From Pampus argenteus (taxonomy: Eukaryota; Chordata; Actinopteri; Scombriformes; Stromateidae): a stretch of DNA of 64,000 nucleotides. Of the stretch, positions 11,401 to 28,500 are shown in pieces (the stretch's first letter is position 1; each line of letters opens with the position of its first letter). Made by a program: the position numbers and the translations under genes. The notes beneath the pieces are model-generated. The model was not told the DNA's origin, made no database searches, and was given only the letters and a program-made list of their open reading frames with translations. The stretch is taken from contig CM072862.1 in assembly GCA_036937835.1 (NCBI GenBank), positions 21,717,001 to 21,781,000 on the forward strand, written 5' to 3'.

Positions 11401-14400
11401 TCCTTTTACCAGTTTTTATATACGTTGAATAACACAACAAAACTTGTTATCTTTAACCTTAAATCATTTACCTTCTTAAGGGCTGTTGGTCGTTTGACTT
11501 TGGGGATTTCTCTCTCCTTGCCTCTCTTGATACGAGGTGCAGTGGAATCAAGGGCATTGTGTGGGGCCGAGTATGGCAGCTGATGACCCTTCAAAACGGA
11601 CTGCAAGTTGGTCGAGGCTGAACTGTGGAATGGAGCAGTTGTTCCAACTGGAGAGAAGTACAAGAAGTACAAGAATCTGAGGACATGTTTATGCATCTTC
11701 ACATTTGACAAATCTCAGTCACATTAGGTATAAAAAAGGTGACATGTGTAAGTTACAAGGGCACAAAGAGGCCAGACACTGTCAGAATTGCTGGAACATT
11801 AACCACAAACACTGAAAAACTATACAATGTGGCATGGATTAAAAACCCTGAAAATCATGATGGCATATTCTGAACAAGAAAAACAAGTAAATTAGCAAAG
11901 AGGAATATGAGTAGACCAGCACTTAAACTGTATACTATATACACACAATAGCCTCAAAAATGAGCATTAAGTTAAATAAACCCTTTTGTTTAAACATAAT
12001 ATCATTATTTACTGGTGGCTGATTGAGTTTATGTATACCTGTAAATGACAGTGGCTTAGTATTGGTGAGTTGTCTGGCCTTCATAGCCTGCTGATGTTTC
12101 TCCAAAGCTGCCAGCATGTCTCCCAGGTCGAGCTCAACAGGGGTTTTGCTCTTCTTCCCAGCTGCTTTTGTGAGTGCCTCCTATCAGATGAGGGGGGAAA
12201 AAAATAAAAATAAAAGAGAACAAAACAAGGTCACGCTGATGATATGACAGATGATCAGAATGCTAAATAGGATCCAGTCAGTGGCAATAAAAAAAATCTA
12301 TGGTGTAATGTTGAAACTGTTCAGTCTGAACCCAACCTACAGCACCAGCGGTTCATACCTGTAATTTCTGCTGTTCCATGCTAATTTCAGAATACTCCTG
12401 TGCAGTGGCCAAGGCAGCAGCCAGAGCCTTCTTCCTCTGACTCTTGGCCCGCTTGGGAACAGAGGTGGTAATAGGGATGGGTGTCTGCACAATGTTGATG
12501 GGGGAGTTTTCCAGTAGGTTGTCCAGCTGTGGTCAATGTAGAGACACATTAATATTAAGTTCTGCAAATGATCAGCATGTTAGACCCTTCAAAAACAATT
12601 ATCTAATAAAGCATTTTCTCTTACCAGGTTTTTGGGGAGTTTGGGTTGCGTGTGCGTCTGGGCTGGAGTAGATTCTGATTTGGTGCTGCGTTGGGCAGCT
12701 CCCCCAGTAGCTAGATCAGGGAACTCCTCTTCATCCTGACAAACATGTGGAAGACACTTTAGCACAACAAATCAACTCTGCCTGAAAATATAATGTGATG
12801 TAACAGTGCTGCAATGAGAACTTATTCCTTCTCTCACTTCAAAGTAGAGGGGCTCTGGAGTGAGCTCAGTGCCAGTGACCACTGCTGGCTGTAATCTTTG
12901 TTCTGGCTGGCTGGGTGGCACACGCCCTGGATAGCCACTGTGAAAATCCTAAAAGACAGACATGGACATAACGCATGAATGTGACAGGATACCTTTGGTG
13001 TTCAATATGTTTTTTTACCCTCTGTGTATCAGCAAACATAGTAGAATAAGAGGCAAGCGAAACATAGTAAAATAATGTCATTATGTCCGTTTGGAATGGT
13101 ATTATTGCACATTCCTCTTTTTGAGCAGTCAAAAATCAGGATAGGGACATGTTGACACTGACTGCATAATTCCTGTATTTTCCTGCTCACCTGGCTATCT
13201 GCTCTCCTTTGTAAATCTGTAAGATCTTTGTCAGGATGTTTTGACGTACCGCTCTGATTAATACAATGCAAATGTAAAATCTCATGACTGGTCAGTTGTC
13301 ATGAGAGTTGAATCAGATCCTGATGCAACTTGCGTCATGGTGAGTATCATTACTGGGTGATGGAGGATGTTGTGTGTAATCTGCTGTTCAGTAAGCTTTA
13401 GGGGGACTTCCTGGACAGAGCCTTTATGCCATAATTAACAGCATTTTACCCGTTTTTATAACTTAATACGCTTGACTCAGCGCCTACTCCAGTGGGATCT
13501 ACTGCACCTGTGAGAAGTTTCTCTGTTCGGGATTCTTCCTCTGGTCTGCTCTGTGGAACTGGCCGTTCCTGTCCCCCCAGGACTTCTGGGTAGCCTGAGA
13601 GGCTACATTTACCCATGTACCTCCTAGTGAATGAATAGATAGATAGATAGATAGATAGACAGATAGATATACTTTATTAATCCCAAAAACTGGGAAATTA
13701 ACATATGGAAGATTAATGCAAGGGAAAGGAAGGATTTCTGACACCTTGTTCAAAAAAAGTGTTGCAATAAACTTACCTGTCATGACACCAGCCTCTACTC
13801 CCTATACAGGACAGGAAAAAACATGTTCAGTATATACAGTAGTGTATGTTAAATATTTTAATAACACAGAGGACTAAGGTAATTTAAGGACTACATTACA
13901 CCTTCTCCACTGGCTGTCATGCTACATGAGTGATGCTGTGTATGCTGTGATATGTCCTGCTTCTTCTTTGTGGGTTTACAATGACCTCTACCATTGTTAC
14001 TATAAAAAAATGACCAGAATACATAAACACTTTTGTATGACAGAGAGAAATGTTCAGGGTGTGATTTAAAATATATCACACTTAATTCAGCTACAGTTGA
14101 GCAACAACTTGCAAACTCATCTTTCTCTAATTTCATACCTGCAATTACATGCATTCATTATGTACTGCAGCATCCCTTAGGGTTATTTTCTCAAGCTTAG
14201 GAACCTGATAGGCAACTATTGCAGAAAAAAAATAATTTGCTAGTTTTGCAAGATCAAAAAAATGGAGAAAATATGAATACACTTTCTCCTAAATTCATCT
14301 GTTTAATCACCTTCCAGGATATGTATCACTCCAAACAACAGTATTCAGCCATGAAACAGGCAAAGCACTTCCTGTGTCAGGGCAGAATATTAGCTCTAAA

Positions 14401-17400
14401 ACATTCAACTTCTTACTTCCTGGCCTACTATCTGCATAGCTATCTTTACTTTATGCTTCATCCCTCTTCCTATATCGCACCAGAGTAGCATGAAATCGAA
14501 ATAAAGGAAGGATATTCTGAACTATGATTTTGCCTAGTCATGAGGAAACAAAAAAAAAAAATTACAGTCACTAAAAGTCATGACTGGTAGGTTTGGCTCT
14601 GATGATAAATAGTTGACATACTGTGACTGCTGCTGTAGTCTCGGCTGTTCGTTGTGTCACTCCTGTTGCTTGGTTGTGTTTGGGGCTACAGTAGCCACTG
14701 TCACTGTCTATATCTGCCTCACTGGCACCCTGCTCATTGTAGTTTTCAGCTGGATGGGATGCTCTTCTTCTCTTTGTTCGGTTCTTCCACAACAGGGGAC
14801 TAGCCTGCTCAGCTGCACACCGCCCCGACACCTCACCTGGAAAATCTGACGACAAGGGGGAGTAATTCAGACCTGAAATCAACTTTTTTTTTTCAGTGTT
14901 ATTAAGTACTGACTAAATAGTACCACCATTACCATACAAACAAACAACATAAACTTAATTTTTATTGACAGCATGTTTTTCATGTTTCATAAGTTAAAAA
15001 TATTTACACAGGCTCATCAACAGAGAACAGAGACATTGCTTATGTCATGAGCTGCACATTGAGCTCTTCAACTGGAAACTCTGCATTCCTGTTCTTTCAG
15101 AAGTTAAGCATGAGCATCATCACCATCAACCTGTAAGACCAGACACCACTCTTACTGGCATTGTGTCCCACTTCCTCACTTATGGGAAAAAAAATAAAAT
15201 CAGGTTCTCATGCATAGCAGCCAACCAGACAGTAAAGTCTGGAATGTTTTGTGCCTCATTTCAGTCACAGGATTAAAAAAACTTCGACAACACAACTGGA
15301 ATTTCAAACTGAGAATTTCCCCAAAATTTTTTTTTTCCTGTATACACCCTGCAAGATTTCAGTGTTTCTTCATAAATGCTGCAGTATTCTTACCAGTCTG
15401 CTGAGCTGCATCTACCAGCATTACTGTCTTGGTTCTACCATCAGGCCCCATGGTGCACACCTCCTTCTGTACAGCAACACTCCTGGTTGGAGGCCGGCGA
15501 CCCCTTAAAGGCTGGCAAACACCCAACTGTTGCTGTAAGGGAAAAAAAAACAGGCACAGCATGATCACTACAGTATATACATTGTGAATGAAAGGTGACA
15601 CTTTTTAGTGATACAAATAATTTATGACATCAGTGTTATAGTATCATAGTAAGACTGTTGACCTGCTGTACCTTTGGGAGAACATTAGGCCGGACCATGC
15701 TTCTACCCCGCTGACTGGCCATCCCATATGTTGGCCCTAGAGGCAGCGGCCTTTCACCGACATCAGCTGAGACAGGGTTGACCACCCCAGTCTGCACGGG
15801 CCCTGCATAGCTGCCAGGGAAGGGCTGATAAAAGCCCATCACAGGTGGGCATGGAGCAGGCATAATCTGGTAGTAAGCATAGTCATTGGAGACAGGAGGC
15901 TGAGGTGAAGACAAGATGGGGTAGGCCAGATACGGACCACCAGGGCTGGGGTTAGGCTGCTGCCAGCGCAGCTCCCCTCCATTATACATAGGATGTTGCC
16001 TGTGAAGCAAAAAAAAACAACAAAAAAACACATTCATTGACTTATGAAATTCTACCCATTTTATCTTAGAAAAGTCACAAAGATCAAAAGTATTTATCAA
16101 GTCTATTTCACTTTTGAAAAAGCTCTGGGAATGTTGAAAAAAACAACAACTGTACTTTCAGTATTTTGTGGCTTTCTAAGTGGAAATTGGGTGATTGTTA
16201 TACAGTACATCATTATTGATAATTACTGCATAAATCGTAATGTGATCATTTGTCATATCACAGTATTTACTGTACTGTAACATGTTAATGTTTTTATGTT
16301 ATGACTACATGCAGCAACATAACTTAACCCTAACTTTCCTGAAAGGGAAAGTAACATTGCTGTGGGCTCCACTGTGAAGGAGCAGGTTTCAAACATGGAA
16401 CAACCTCAACCATGTTGAAACAGTTTGTTAATGTAGCCCTTAGAAGAAAAAGAGAAGAGGCACTACACACAACATCCTCCATCACCTAGTAATGATACTC
16501 ACCATGACGTAAGTTGCATCAGGATCTGATTCAACTCACATGACAACTGACCAGTCATGAGATTTTACATTTGCGTTGTATTAATCAGAGCGGTACGTCA
16601 AAACAGCATGACAAAGTTCTTACAAATTTACAAAGCAGAGCAGATAGTGCTTGATAGTCTGGTGACTACACTATCTGAAATGATGCCATTATAATGATAC
16701 TGTTATCATATTTATATTAACAGTCTGAGCATTTTCTTTGAACTTGGCTTCCCTTATCTAAAAACATTTATCTCCATCTCTTAGAGAGATGATGCCCAGC
16801 TTAGTGTCCATGATGCCACAGTGATGTGCATGATGTTTGGTTTGTTAAAGGGTGTGTAAATTTGTACGCAGAAATGTTGATAAAGATCCAGATGACATTT
16901 TCACAGCCAGCCTTCTATAGCGGGCATTTCCTTGCATTCAAATAGGGGGGGAAGGAAACAAAGGAACGGATGTGTGCAGGATACAGCAGATCACTCTGGA
17001 CAAAGAAAGAGCCACTGGAAACATAGATGTAAACTCTGGAACTTTTGGGGAGGTTTCCATTCATAATTAAGCAGTCTTAAACTGCGGGGCAGCCTAATAG
17101 CTTTAACTCAAAACATTGTTTAAAAGGATCTGATCGTGAGCTCTTTTGTGAAGCACAGCATCAGGGACGCCGTGTTCTCTTCTCCATATTGTAGTAAATA
17201 GTGTAATGAATTAGTTATTCTGAAAATAGAAGAAGAGGTCCAGATTGTTCTTAGGCAGTTCAAAATGGGGACACCAGACTTCCCACAATGTTACAGAGAA
17301 TGTCAATAATTCTGCCAAAGCTGACAGCATTGGCACCGTTCATAATTATCCTGAACTGGAACCACTAGTCCCATTATCTCAGAGTGAAGTCGTGCTGAAG

Positions 17401-20400
17401 TGACATCCTTCAGCGTAGGTCTACATTCCTACATCTCCCCTGCTGTGGCAGAGTAACAGTACCTGTTGGGTTGGTTCTCTTGGACGAAAGGGTAGCAGGT
17501 GATGAGGTAGCTTGGTATGGGAGTGGTCTCCACCCCTCCACTGCCTCCTCCTATACCTCCACTGCCTCCTCCTCCTCCTCCGCCACCCGCCTCTCCGGAA
17601 AGACTCATGCTGACTAGGGATCCTTCAAGACCTTTCTTCTGTGGGATGAACGGTTCCACTTCGGCTGAAAGCTTCACATCCTGCACAAAGACAAATGAAC
17701 GCCCATTACTGTCACACTACAAGCAATGGCAGCCAATAATGACTAAATGGTGCATTTGACAGAGGAATAGGTCTATGCACAGACCTATTACCCAAACTGC
17801 TCAAATAGAGTAGATAAGTCAGCAGCCTCATTCTCTGTGTGTGTTTTATGATGTCCAATGTTTGCCCTCTCCATATCTGTTGAATTTAGATGTGCAGTGG
17901 ATCATATTTTATTATTGTTATAGTCATCCCACACCTATCAAATGGTATGACCGTAGGGTGGAAGCAACATCATACTCATGCAATCTTCCATGACTTTACT
18001 TTACTTTCTGGGTAGGTTTGTGTAGTTTGATAATCTCTCAAGGGTTTAAAATTTAAGACTAATGACACAACATGCCAACAACTTGACAACTTTAAATTTT
18101 AATAAAAATGGCGATTATATGAGATGATCTATGCCCAGACATTTTTAAAGTTCTTATTTTTAGTACCAAGTGTCTCATAGAGGGAGTCATCAGACTAAAC
18201 AACCACTTATTTGTTGATTGGCAATCGAAACTAAGCACTGTATTCCCAGTCAATAAAAAAAAAAAAAAAGGTATCAGGCCTTAGCACAAGGTTATAAAAC
18301 CTTTTTTTTAGTTCAAAGATGATGTAATACACTGCACCCAGAAGATCCAGGAAAAGTACATCAGTTTGTTTTTTTTTACATTTTCTTATTCTATGACAAC
18401 TGCAGCTGGATAATCAGAGGTGAAGACTAAAGACACTTCAGCACACTTGTTAACGTCTTGTTATCTTGTCTTGTTAATACCGTAGGGTCAGGTAAGCCAG
18501 TAGCATATCTGTACCTCGAAGCCAAAATGAGGCCCAAAATATTTCCTCAAAGCCTTTGAGAGTACCAAGGGACAGATATGACACCAGACAGTGGCATGTT
18601 AGGATACACTGTACAAGATTTTACATTAATACATCAATTAAAAAATGTATTGGTTATTCAAAACTCATAGGACCTTTATCCCTCATTTTTCCCATAACGT
18701 GCAGGCAGCATAGAGCTTTGCTGGTTTCTGACAAACATCCATTTCCTGTGCACATTTAAAAGTTATATAAAGTAAATCACTTCAATCAAAACTGTCACAT
18801 GTTTATAGCAGTCAATGGCACGATACACTTGAGGACTTCTTCAGTCTGGCTGGATTTATTGGTGTCCAGATTTATGGCCTAGATACATCAAGCAAACATG
18901 CATACTGTTGTGCTGTAGTAAATGATAGACATCACAGAAAGGCTAAAGATCAGAGGTCTGGGGCATTGAGTGTCAAACTGACACTTCCTCATTCTTGTCC
19001 TGTCCTTTAGTGTCTTTTTCACTGCTGACTGTAGGCATCTTTAACACATCTGACTGCAACCCATTTCACATCGAAATGACACTGGTCTAATCAAAAGGTG
19101 GCAGATCGGTCCAAGAAGCCACATTAAAGATAATCAGGTATTTTGCAAAGGATGATGAGAGTTGATAGGGTTCAGAGACAGACAAAGAGGCTCCCTCAAT
19201 TCTCCGAAAACAGTGGTTGGGATGCATGAATAGAGTATCAGTGCAGCCAGTGGATGTCATACAGACAGCTATTGTCTCCCACGGCCACTGACTGTGGGCA
19301 GTTCTCTCACTTTTCCTTTGGTAATCTATAGGTCTGATCCTATCTAAACAGAGTTTTAGCAGATGAAGCCTATTCAGCCAGTTCAGTAAAAACAGACCAA
19401 AACTACTGTCATAAAAGATTTTGAAAGTCAGGAAAGCCCAAGGGTTGATAGCAACCTTATGCTCAGACTAATATGGCTGCAAGGATTTAGGAGTACTTGG
19501 TCTAAACCTGTATGATGGTACCGTATAGCTGATGGAGGGTTGTTATAGGATTACGTTTCAGAGGATAAAGTAGGGACAGTAGTACAGGATAAGCTAATTA
19601 TACAGCAAGTCACAGCATGTAGGCCTCATGTGCACTGGTAGTAAGCCTTCAATTCTCAACAAATGTGCAGATATCCAACTATTTAAAAAAAAAAAAAAAA
19701 AAAAAAAGGTGTGTAGGAAACCAGAGCAGTCAGAAGATTCATCTCTTGATTCACCCATGTGTGTCTTTGTTATCTGTGTGTGTTTCTTAGTGAGAGGTTG
19801 AGTGAGAATAGCTGTGATTGTGAAATCTGCAGTGAGGTCAGACCCAGATGTGCATCCATTGGGGATGACAGCGCCAGTAGTGATTAGACTTAGTGGAGGG
19901 GAGGAGGAGGGGGGGTACTGATCTCACAAGCCTTTGTTTGTGTAAGCATTTATTCTCACACCAGTTGTTATCAAGCACTGAATGCAGGGTGGGCTGCGTG
20001 TGTGTTGAGGGCAGGCAATATACATAAATACACATTAAAGCTTTTTCAAGTCACCCGTCCATATGAACACTGGAAGATTTTCCTCTCTGTAATTATTGTC
20101 TTGTTTATACTATTAAAAGATCCCCTTCAAATGCACTTTCAATGTAAGTGATGGGGGACAAAATCCACAGTGTCCACAGTCATTTTTTTTTGTTGCAAAA
20201 ATACAGTTTATGTGATGCTTGTGTGAGGCTTCAGCAGTCTGAGTTAGACAAAATCAAATGGATATCTGCCATGTGTCTTTTTAGCATCAAATTCCCTCTT
20301 TGTGTTTCCCTGTTGAGCTGTGGTGCAAGTATAATAATACAAAGACTGCAGTGTTGAAAGATATCTCCTTGATTTGATACATTTGGACAATTGAAGTTTT

Positions 20401-21455
20401 ATATTAACTTCAGATAAAGTTTTTAATACATTTTTTTGCTGAAAATGAGGCTTGTTAAATGTTTCCAATATTCATTTTGGTACCTGACTATTGATTTAAG
20501 ACAGACATGAATAAGTGTGAAGCAAAAAGTTAAAACACTTTCAGACCCTGTCGTGAAATCATTTTGACACAGTTGACCTGATGTGAGCCTCATATGTTGA
20601 CGTCAGACAGAAAACATCAGCGTTCAACGAGTTAGCAGGTTAATCTAAAAGGCATGAATAGTATGTCTTGATACAACTAGCTACAACAACAACACTAAAC
20701 TTTCTGCATAGCAAACGGCGTCTGAGGAATGTTATACATGCAGAAGAACCAGAAGATCCGTGAAACATCTCCGCCTCTCCTGACAGCAACACCACTGTCA
20801 TGGACACATTCCTGCCTGACGGAAACTACTTCCAAGAGTCTGACCAAACAATACTATTAATACTAAAAAAAACAATAATACTGCTATCAGTATCTGTCGC
20901 CGTGATTAAACTGACAAGCGCAGTCAAGTGACAGCTGAGATGTTTAGCTTTAGCCAACTGGCTAAAGCTAAGATGGACATAAGTCTTTGTTTCTATGCTT
21001 AAAGAGTACAGGATAAAAAAGCATGTCATTGAAAGATGTATATGTTAATTTGTGAAAGGAATAACTACATATACATTGCAACAGATGACAAGAAATACAT
21101 TATCCTCTACCTTTCGTATTTATCTGCTATTACCGTTAGCTCCGTTAGCTTGCTAGCCAAACAGGATAACTGTTTGCTTCGCCTCTCACTGAAAACATCT
21201 AAAGCTATCGTGCTGTTAATGTGTCTAGTAACCTAAAAATAGCTCATATAAGTGGCCGTGACAACAACACAGCTATTTTTTTTAAATTAAGATAACGGAA
21301 CTATGGCTTTTTAATAACATTAACGAGACTACGGTTTTTAGGGCCTCGGCAACACAAAAGTAACGTTATGTGCCATTTCCCACAGGCTAAGACCCCGACA
21401 GAAAAAAAGCAGATAATGTTAAAATAAACGCTACCTTATTGTCAGTTGCATCCAT
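8466..21455 (-). CDS. secisbp2l: SECIS-binding protein 2-like, complete, 19 coding exons, 1134 aa
   Basis: Paralogue of SBP2, the factor that binds SECIS elements in selenoprotein mRNAs for UGA recoding; the exact role of the -2L protein is less settled. Coding exons: 21455-21435, 17680-17463, 15999-15663, 15532-15394, 14845-14622, 13801-13777, 13623-13508, 13253-13191, 12948-12838, 12735-12625, 12526-12359, 12180-12039, 11647-11472, 11314-11155, 11047-10885, 10091-9871, 9710-9556, 9421-9202 and 9100-8466. They sum to 3405 nt, phase-consistent throughout. N-terminus: MDATDNK then DVKLSAEVEPFIPQKK. Conserved SPKRAK-like, EYSEISMEQQKLQ and LDLGDMLAALEKHQQAMKAR segments lie about residues 455-560. 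An L7Ae-type RNA-binding domain spans about 722-850 (SRRFREYCNQ, IPFVFALGRKALGRCVNKL, PVSVVGIFNFSG). The tail is Glu/Asp-rich. Oddities: glycine-rich insert in exon 2, 25-nt exon 6 and an inverted partial copy of exon 8 in intron 2. Confidence 0.95.
10185..10350. mobile_element. Fragment of dispersed repeat (family copy 2)
   Basis: tttgtcttgtgtgatcatta, actgaatatctttagggttt and gtctgactaagaaattgtca match the interior of the repeat seen more completely at 25260-25605, in the opposite orientation. It lies in the secisbp2l intron between exons 15 and 16. Boundaries are approximate. Confidence 0.45.
13195..13378. repeat. Arm A of a 184-bp inverted duplication (covers secisbp2l exon 8 and adjoining intron 7)
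   Basis: The reverse complement of this stretch aligns without gaps to 16464-16647, with about ten mismatches by eye (about 95% identity). This arm contains 59 of the 63 nt of exon 8 plus 125 nt of the upstream intron, including the acceptor. It is probably the source copy, because it has the functional donor and an open frame. Confidence 0.92.
13632..13715 (-). mobile_element. 3' tail of a retroposon with (ATCT)n microsatellite
   Basis: On the minus strand it reads taatttcccagtttttggga, then ttaataaagtat, then ATCT repeats. This is the usual end of teleost non-LTR retroposons (tttcccc..ggggatcaataaagt plus tetranucleotide tail). It ends about 8 nt from the 3' splice site of secisbp2l exon 7 (13623). 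Confidence 0.65.
16464..16647. pseudogene. Arm B of the inverted duplication: relic of secisbp2l exon 8 in intron 2
   Basis: A copy of exon 8 in reverse orientation relative to the host gene. Read on the plus strand, the attaatcag acceptor is kept and the frame begins SGTSKQHDKVLTNLQSRADS. The donor is lost: the copy ends at agatag where the original continues ccaggtgagc. The frame then stops, so it is not a usable exon. See arm A at 13195-13378. Confidence 0.9.
19685..19707. repeat. Poly(A) run in secisbp2l intron 1
   Basis: 23 consecutive A. Intron 1 (17681-21434) is otherwise unique-looking sequence with no exon that I could recognise. Confidence 0.95.
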
Positions 21456-21770
21456 GTCAGTCACCGAAGCCGCAACAAAGAGTCATTGAGCACAGTGTGG
21501 GCGTCAGGATGTGGGCCTTTTTAACTTCTTCATTGTAAATAATACTAAGTATACCACTGATAGAATAAGTGTGACTCACACCCAGTCTCTTCTAACTGGA
21601 GGCTGCCGTTTCTCTGCTGCGTCAGCTAGCTGCGCTATCGGCAGACTGGCTCGTTGTAGCTTTGGCAGAAAGAAGCGAAACGCTGTCAGTGTGGAAATAG
21701 GAGTCACCTGGAACGGAAGCCGACGAGGACCAGAAAGGCTTTTTTACTGGCTGAACTAAGTGACGTCATG
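21456..21770 (-). promoter_or_regulatory. secisbp2l 5' UTR/promoter region with a perfect CRE
   Basis: Sequence upstream of the start codon (ATG 21455-21453) is richer in G+C and CpG than its surroundings. A palindromic TGACGTCA lies at 21761-21768, about 306 bp upstream of the ATG, a good place for a CREB/ATF site. The transcription start was not located; no clear TATA box was found, as expected for a housekeeping gene. Confidence 0.5.
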
Positions 21771-22377
21771 AGTGTATAGAAATATCTTCAATTAGTCATC
21801 GAGAGTTCAACTCCAACGTGACAAACGTCCTGTTTATTTATCTTTATGTTATTGTCTTAGTGTTAAATGCTTTAAGTAATGGTTATTGGAAATAAAGAGA
21901 AGGGGCGAAGAAGAAATGTAATTTTCTTTAAGCATAAACATAAATTTTGTTAAATGTGTTATTTGAATGTAAAGATCTTAACATTGATTTTATTGTTAAG
22001 GTGATGATTATAATGGGTGTTTATTTAAAATGCTGTTTTTCTGTTCCTTCATCATTTCACATTTTAATTCTCATCAAAGCAAAGAGTATATGTAGAATCG
22101 ATAATATAAAGAGAATTGCCTTTATTTTTATTATTTTAAAAATATCTTTTTACATTACTTTTATCATTCTTATTTTATTGTCTGCTTTTTGCATTTCCTG
22201 TTGCAAGACTTATATTTTCAATTCAGTGGTTAACATTTGGACTGTAATGAAATTTAATGTGTTACAATAACTAAAGTTTGGTGGGGGAAGAACAACTATA
22301 AGCAAAACAAAAAAATAAAGTGATTGAAATCAAGCCAAAGAAACATGTTATGTCTCATTTCTGACAGTTAAAAACAC
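21771..22377. other. Short AT-rich spacer between secisbp2l promoter and cops2 3' end
   Basis: About 600 bp of AT-rich DNA. The one long-ish ORF (21947-22270, plus) is hydrophobic and composition-driven, with no family resemblance, and is not called as a gene. Confidence 0.6.
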
Positions 22378-22839
22378 TTTATTCGACTTTTACTCGAGTA
22401 AATTCCAGGTTTAGCCCGTCACACTGTTCAATCTTTATAGCTAGTCAAAGGCAGCTGAACCCTTTTAGTGCTGTTTTTATTACCAACAGTATACATTAAA
22501 ATACTGTGTACACGTTTTCATACACATTTGGGCTTTTCTTTTTTTTTTTTGCTTTTTTTTTTTTTTTTAAACAACCGAAGCATTTGTGTGTTGCACATGG
22601 AAGGATCTGCCAAATCAGGAACATGAAAAACAAAAATAAGTGTCAGTGATTTCCTCTCATCAGGACAAAACAAACACACTTTGAACATGTTCTCGGGGTT
22701 CTTGGAGTCTTCTTGAAATTGGTGGCATTCTCAAAACCTGTGCTGTGTCTTTTGTCGATATACTTGAAGAAGCACAGTAGCATACTTTATGGATGTATTC
22801 AAACATGCCATTTTCCTTGTCTCTTGATTTTACATGCCA
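22378..22839 (-). other. cops2 3' untranslated region with poly(A) signal
   Basis: AATAAA on the minus strand at 22383-22378, about 460 nt past the cops2 stop codon. Contains long T runs on the plus strand at about 22541-22569. Confidence 0.6.
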
Positions 22840-28362
<5,523 letters not shown>

Positions 28363-28500
28363 CTTGATGGTCTTCCTCGTCCTTATTTAGAGACAGTCAG
28401 TGGCCCGGCCTGCGCTGTGTTTTGCAGCGGTGGTGTGTCAGGGAGGCACGGAGAAGCAGGGACTAATTTGCGCCCATAGATGGCGCTATTGGATCGTCTC
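28363..28500 (-). promoter_or_regulatory. cops2 5' UTR and core promoter region
   Basis: Directly upstream of the start codon. On the gene strand there is a CCAAT box at 28492-28488. Next to it at 28473-28486 is catagatggcgc, which contains a YY1-like core (agatggcg) and partly resembles a CTCF site. No TATA box seen. Positions about 110-130 bp before the ATG fit promoter elements. Confidence 0.5.

Noticed and set aside
13902..13999. Possible extra secisbp2l exon with good acceptor and donor (frame NNGRGHCKPTKKKQD)
   Set aside because: Its phase does not fit exon 5, which ends in phase 0 (the exon would begin with TAA). Joining exon 5 to the 25-nt exon 6 keeps the frame and aligns with mammalian SECISBP2L without this segment.
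16501..16647. Possible alternative exon on the plus strand
   Set aside because: It is the inverted relic of secisbp2l exon 8: the donor is lost and the frame stops immediately after.
21947..22270. 107-aa hydrophobic plus-strand ORF
   Set aside because: AT-rich composition gives Ile/Phe-rich frames; no family motif, and it lies in the spacer between secisbp2l and the cops2 3' end.
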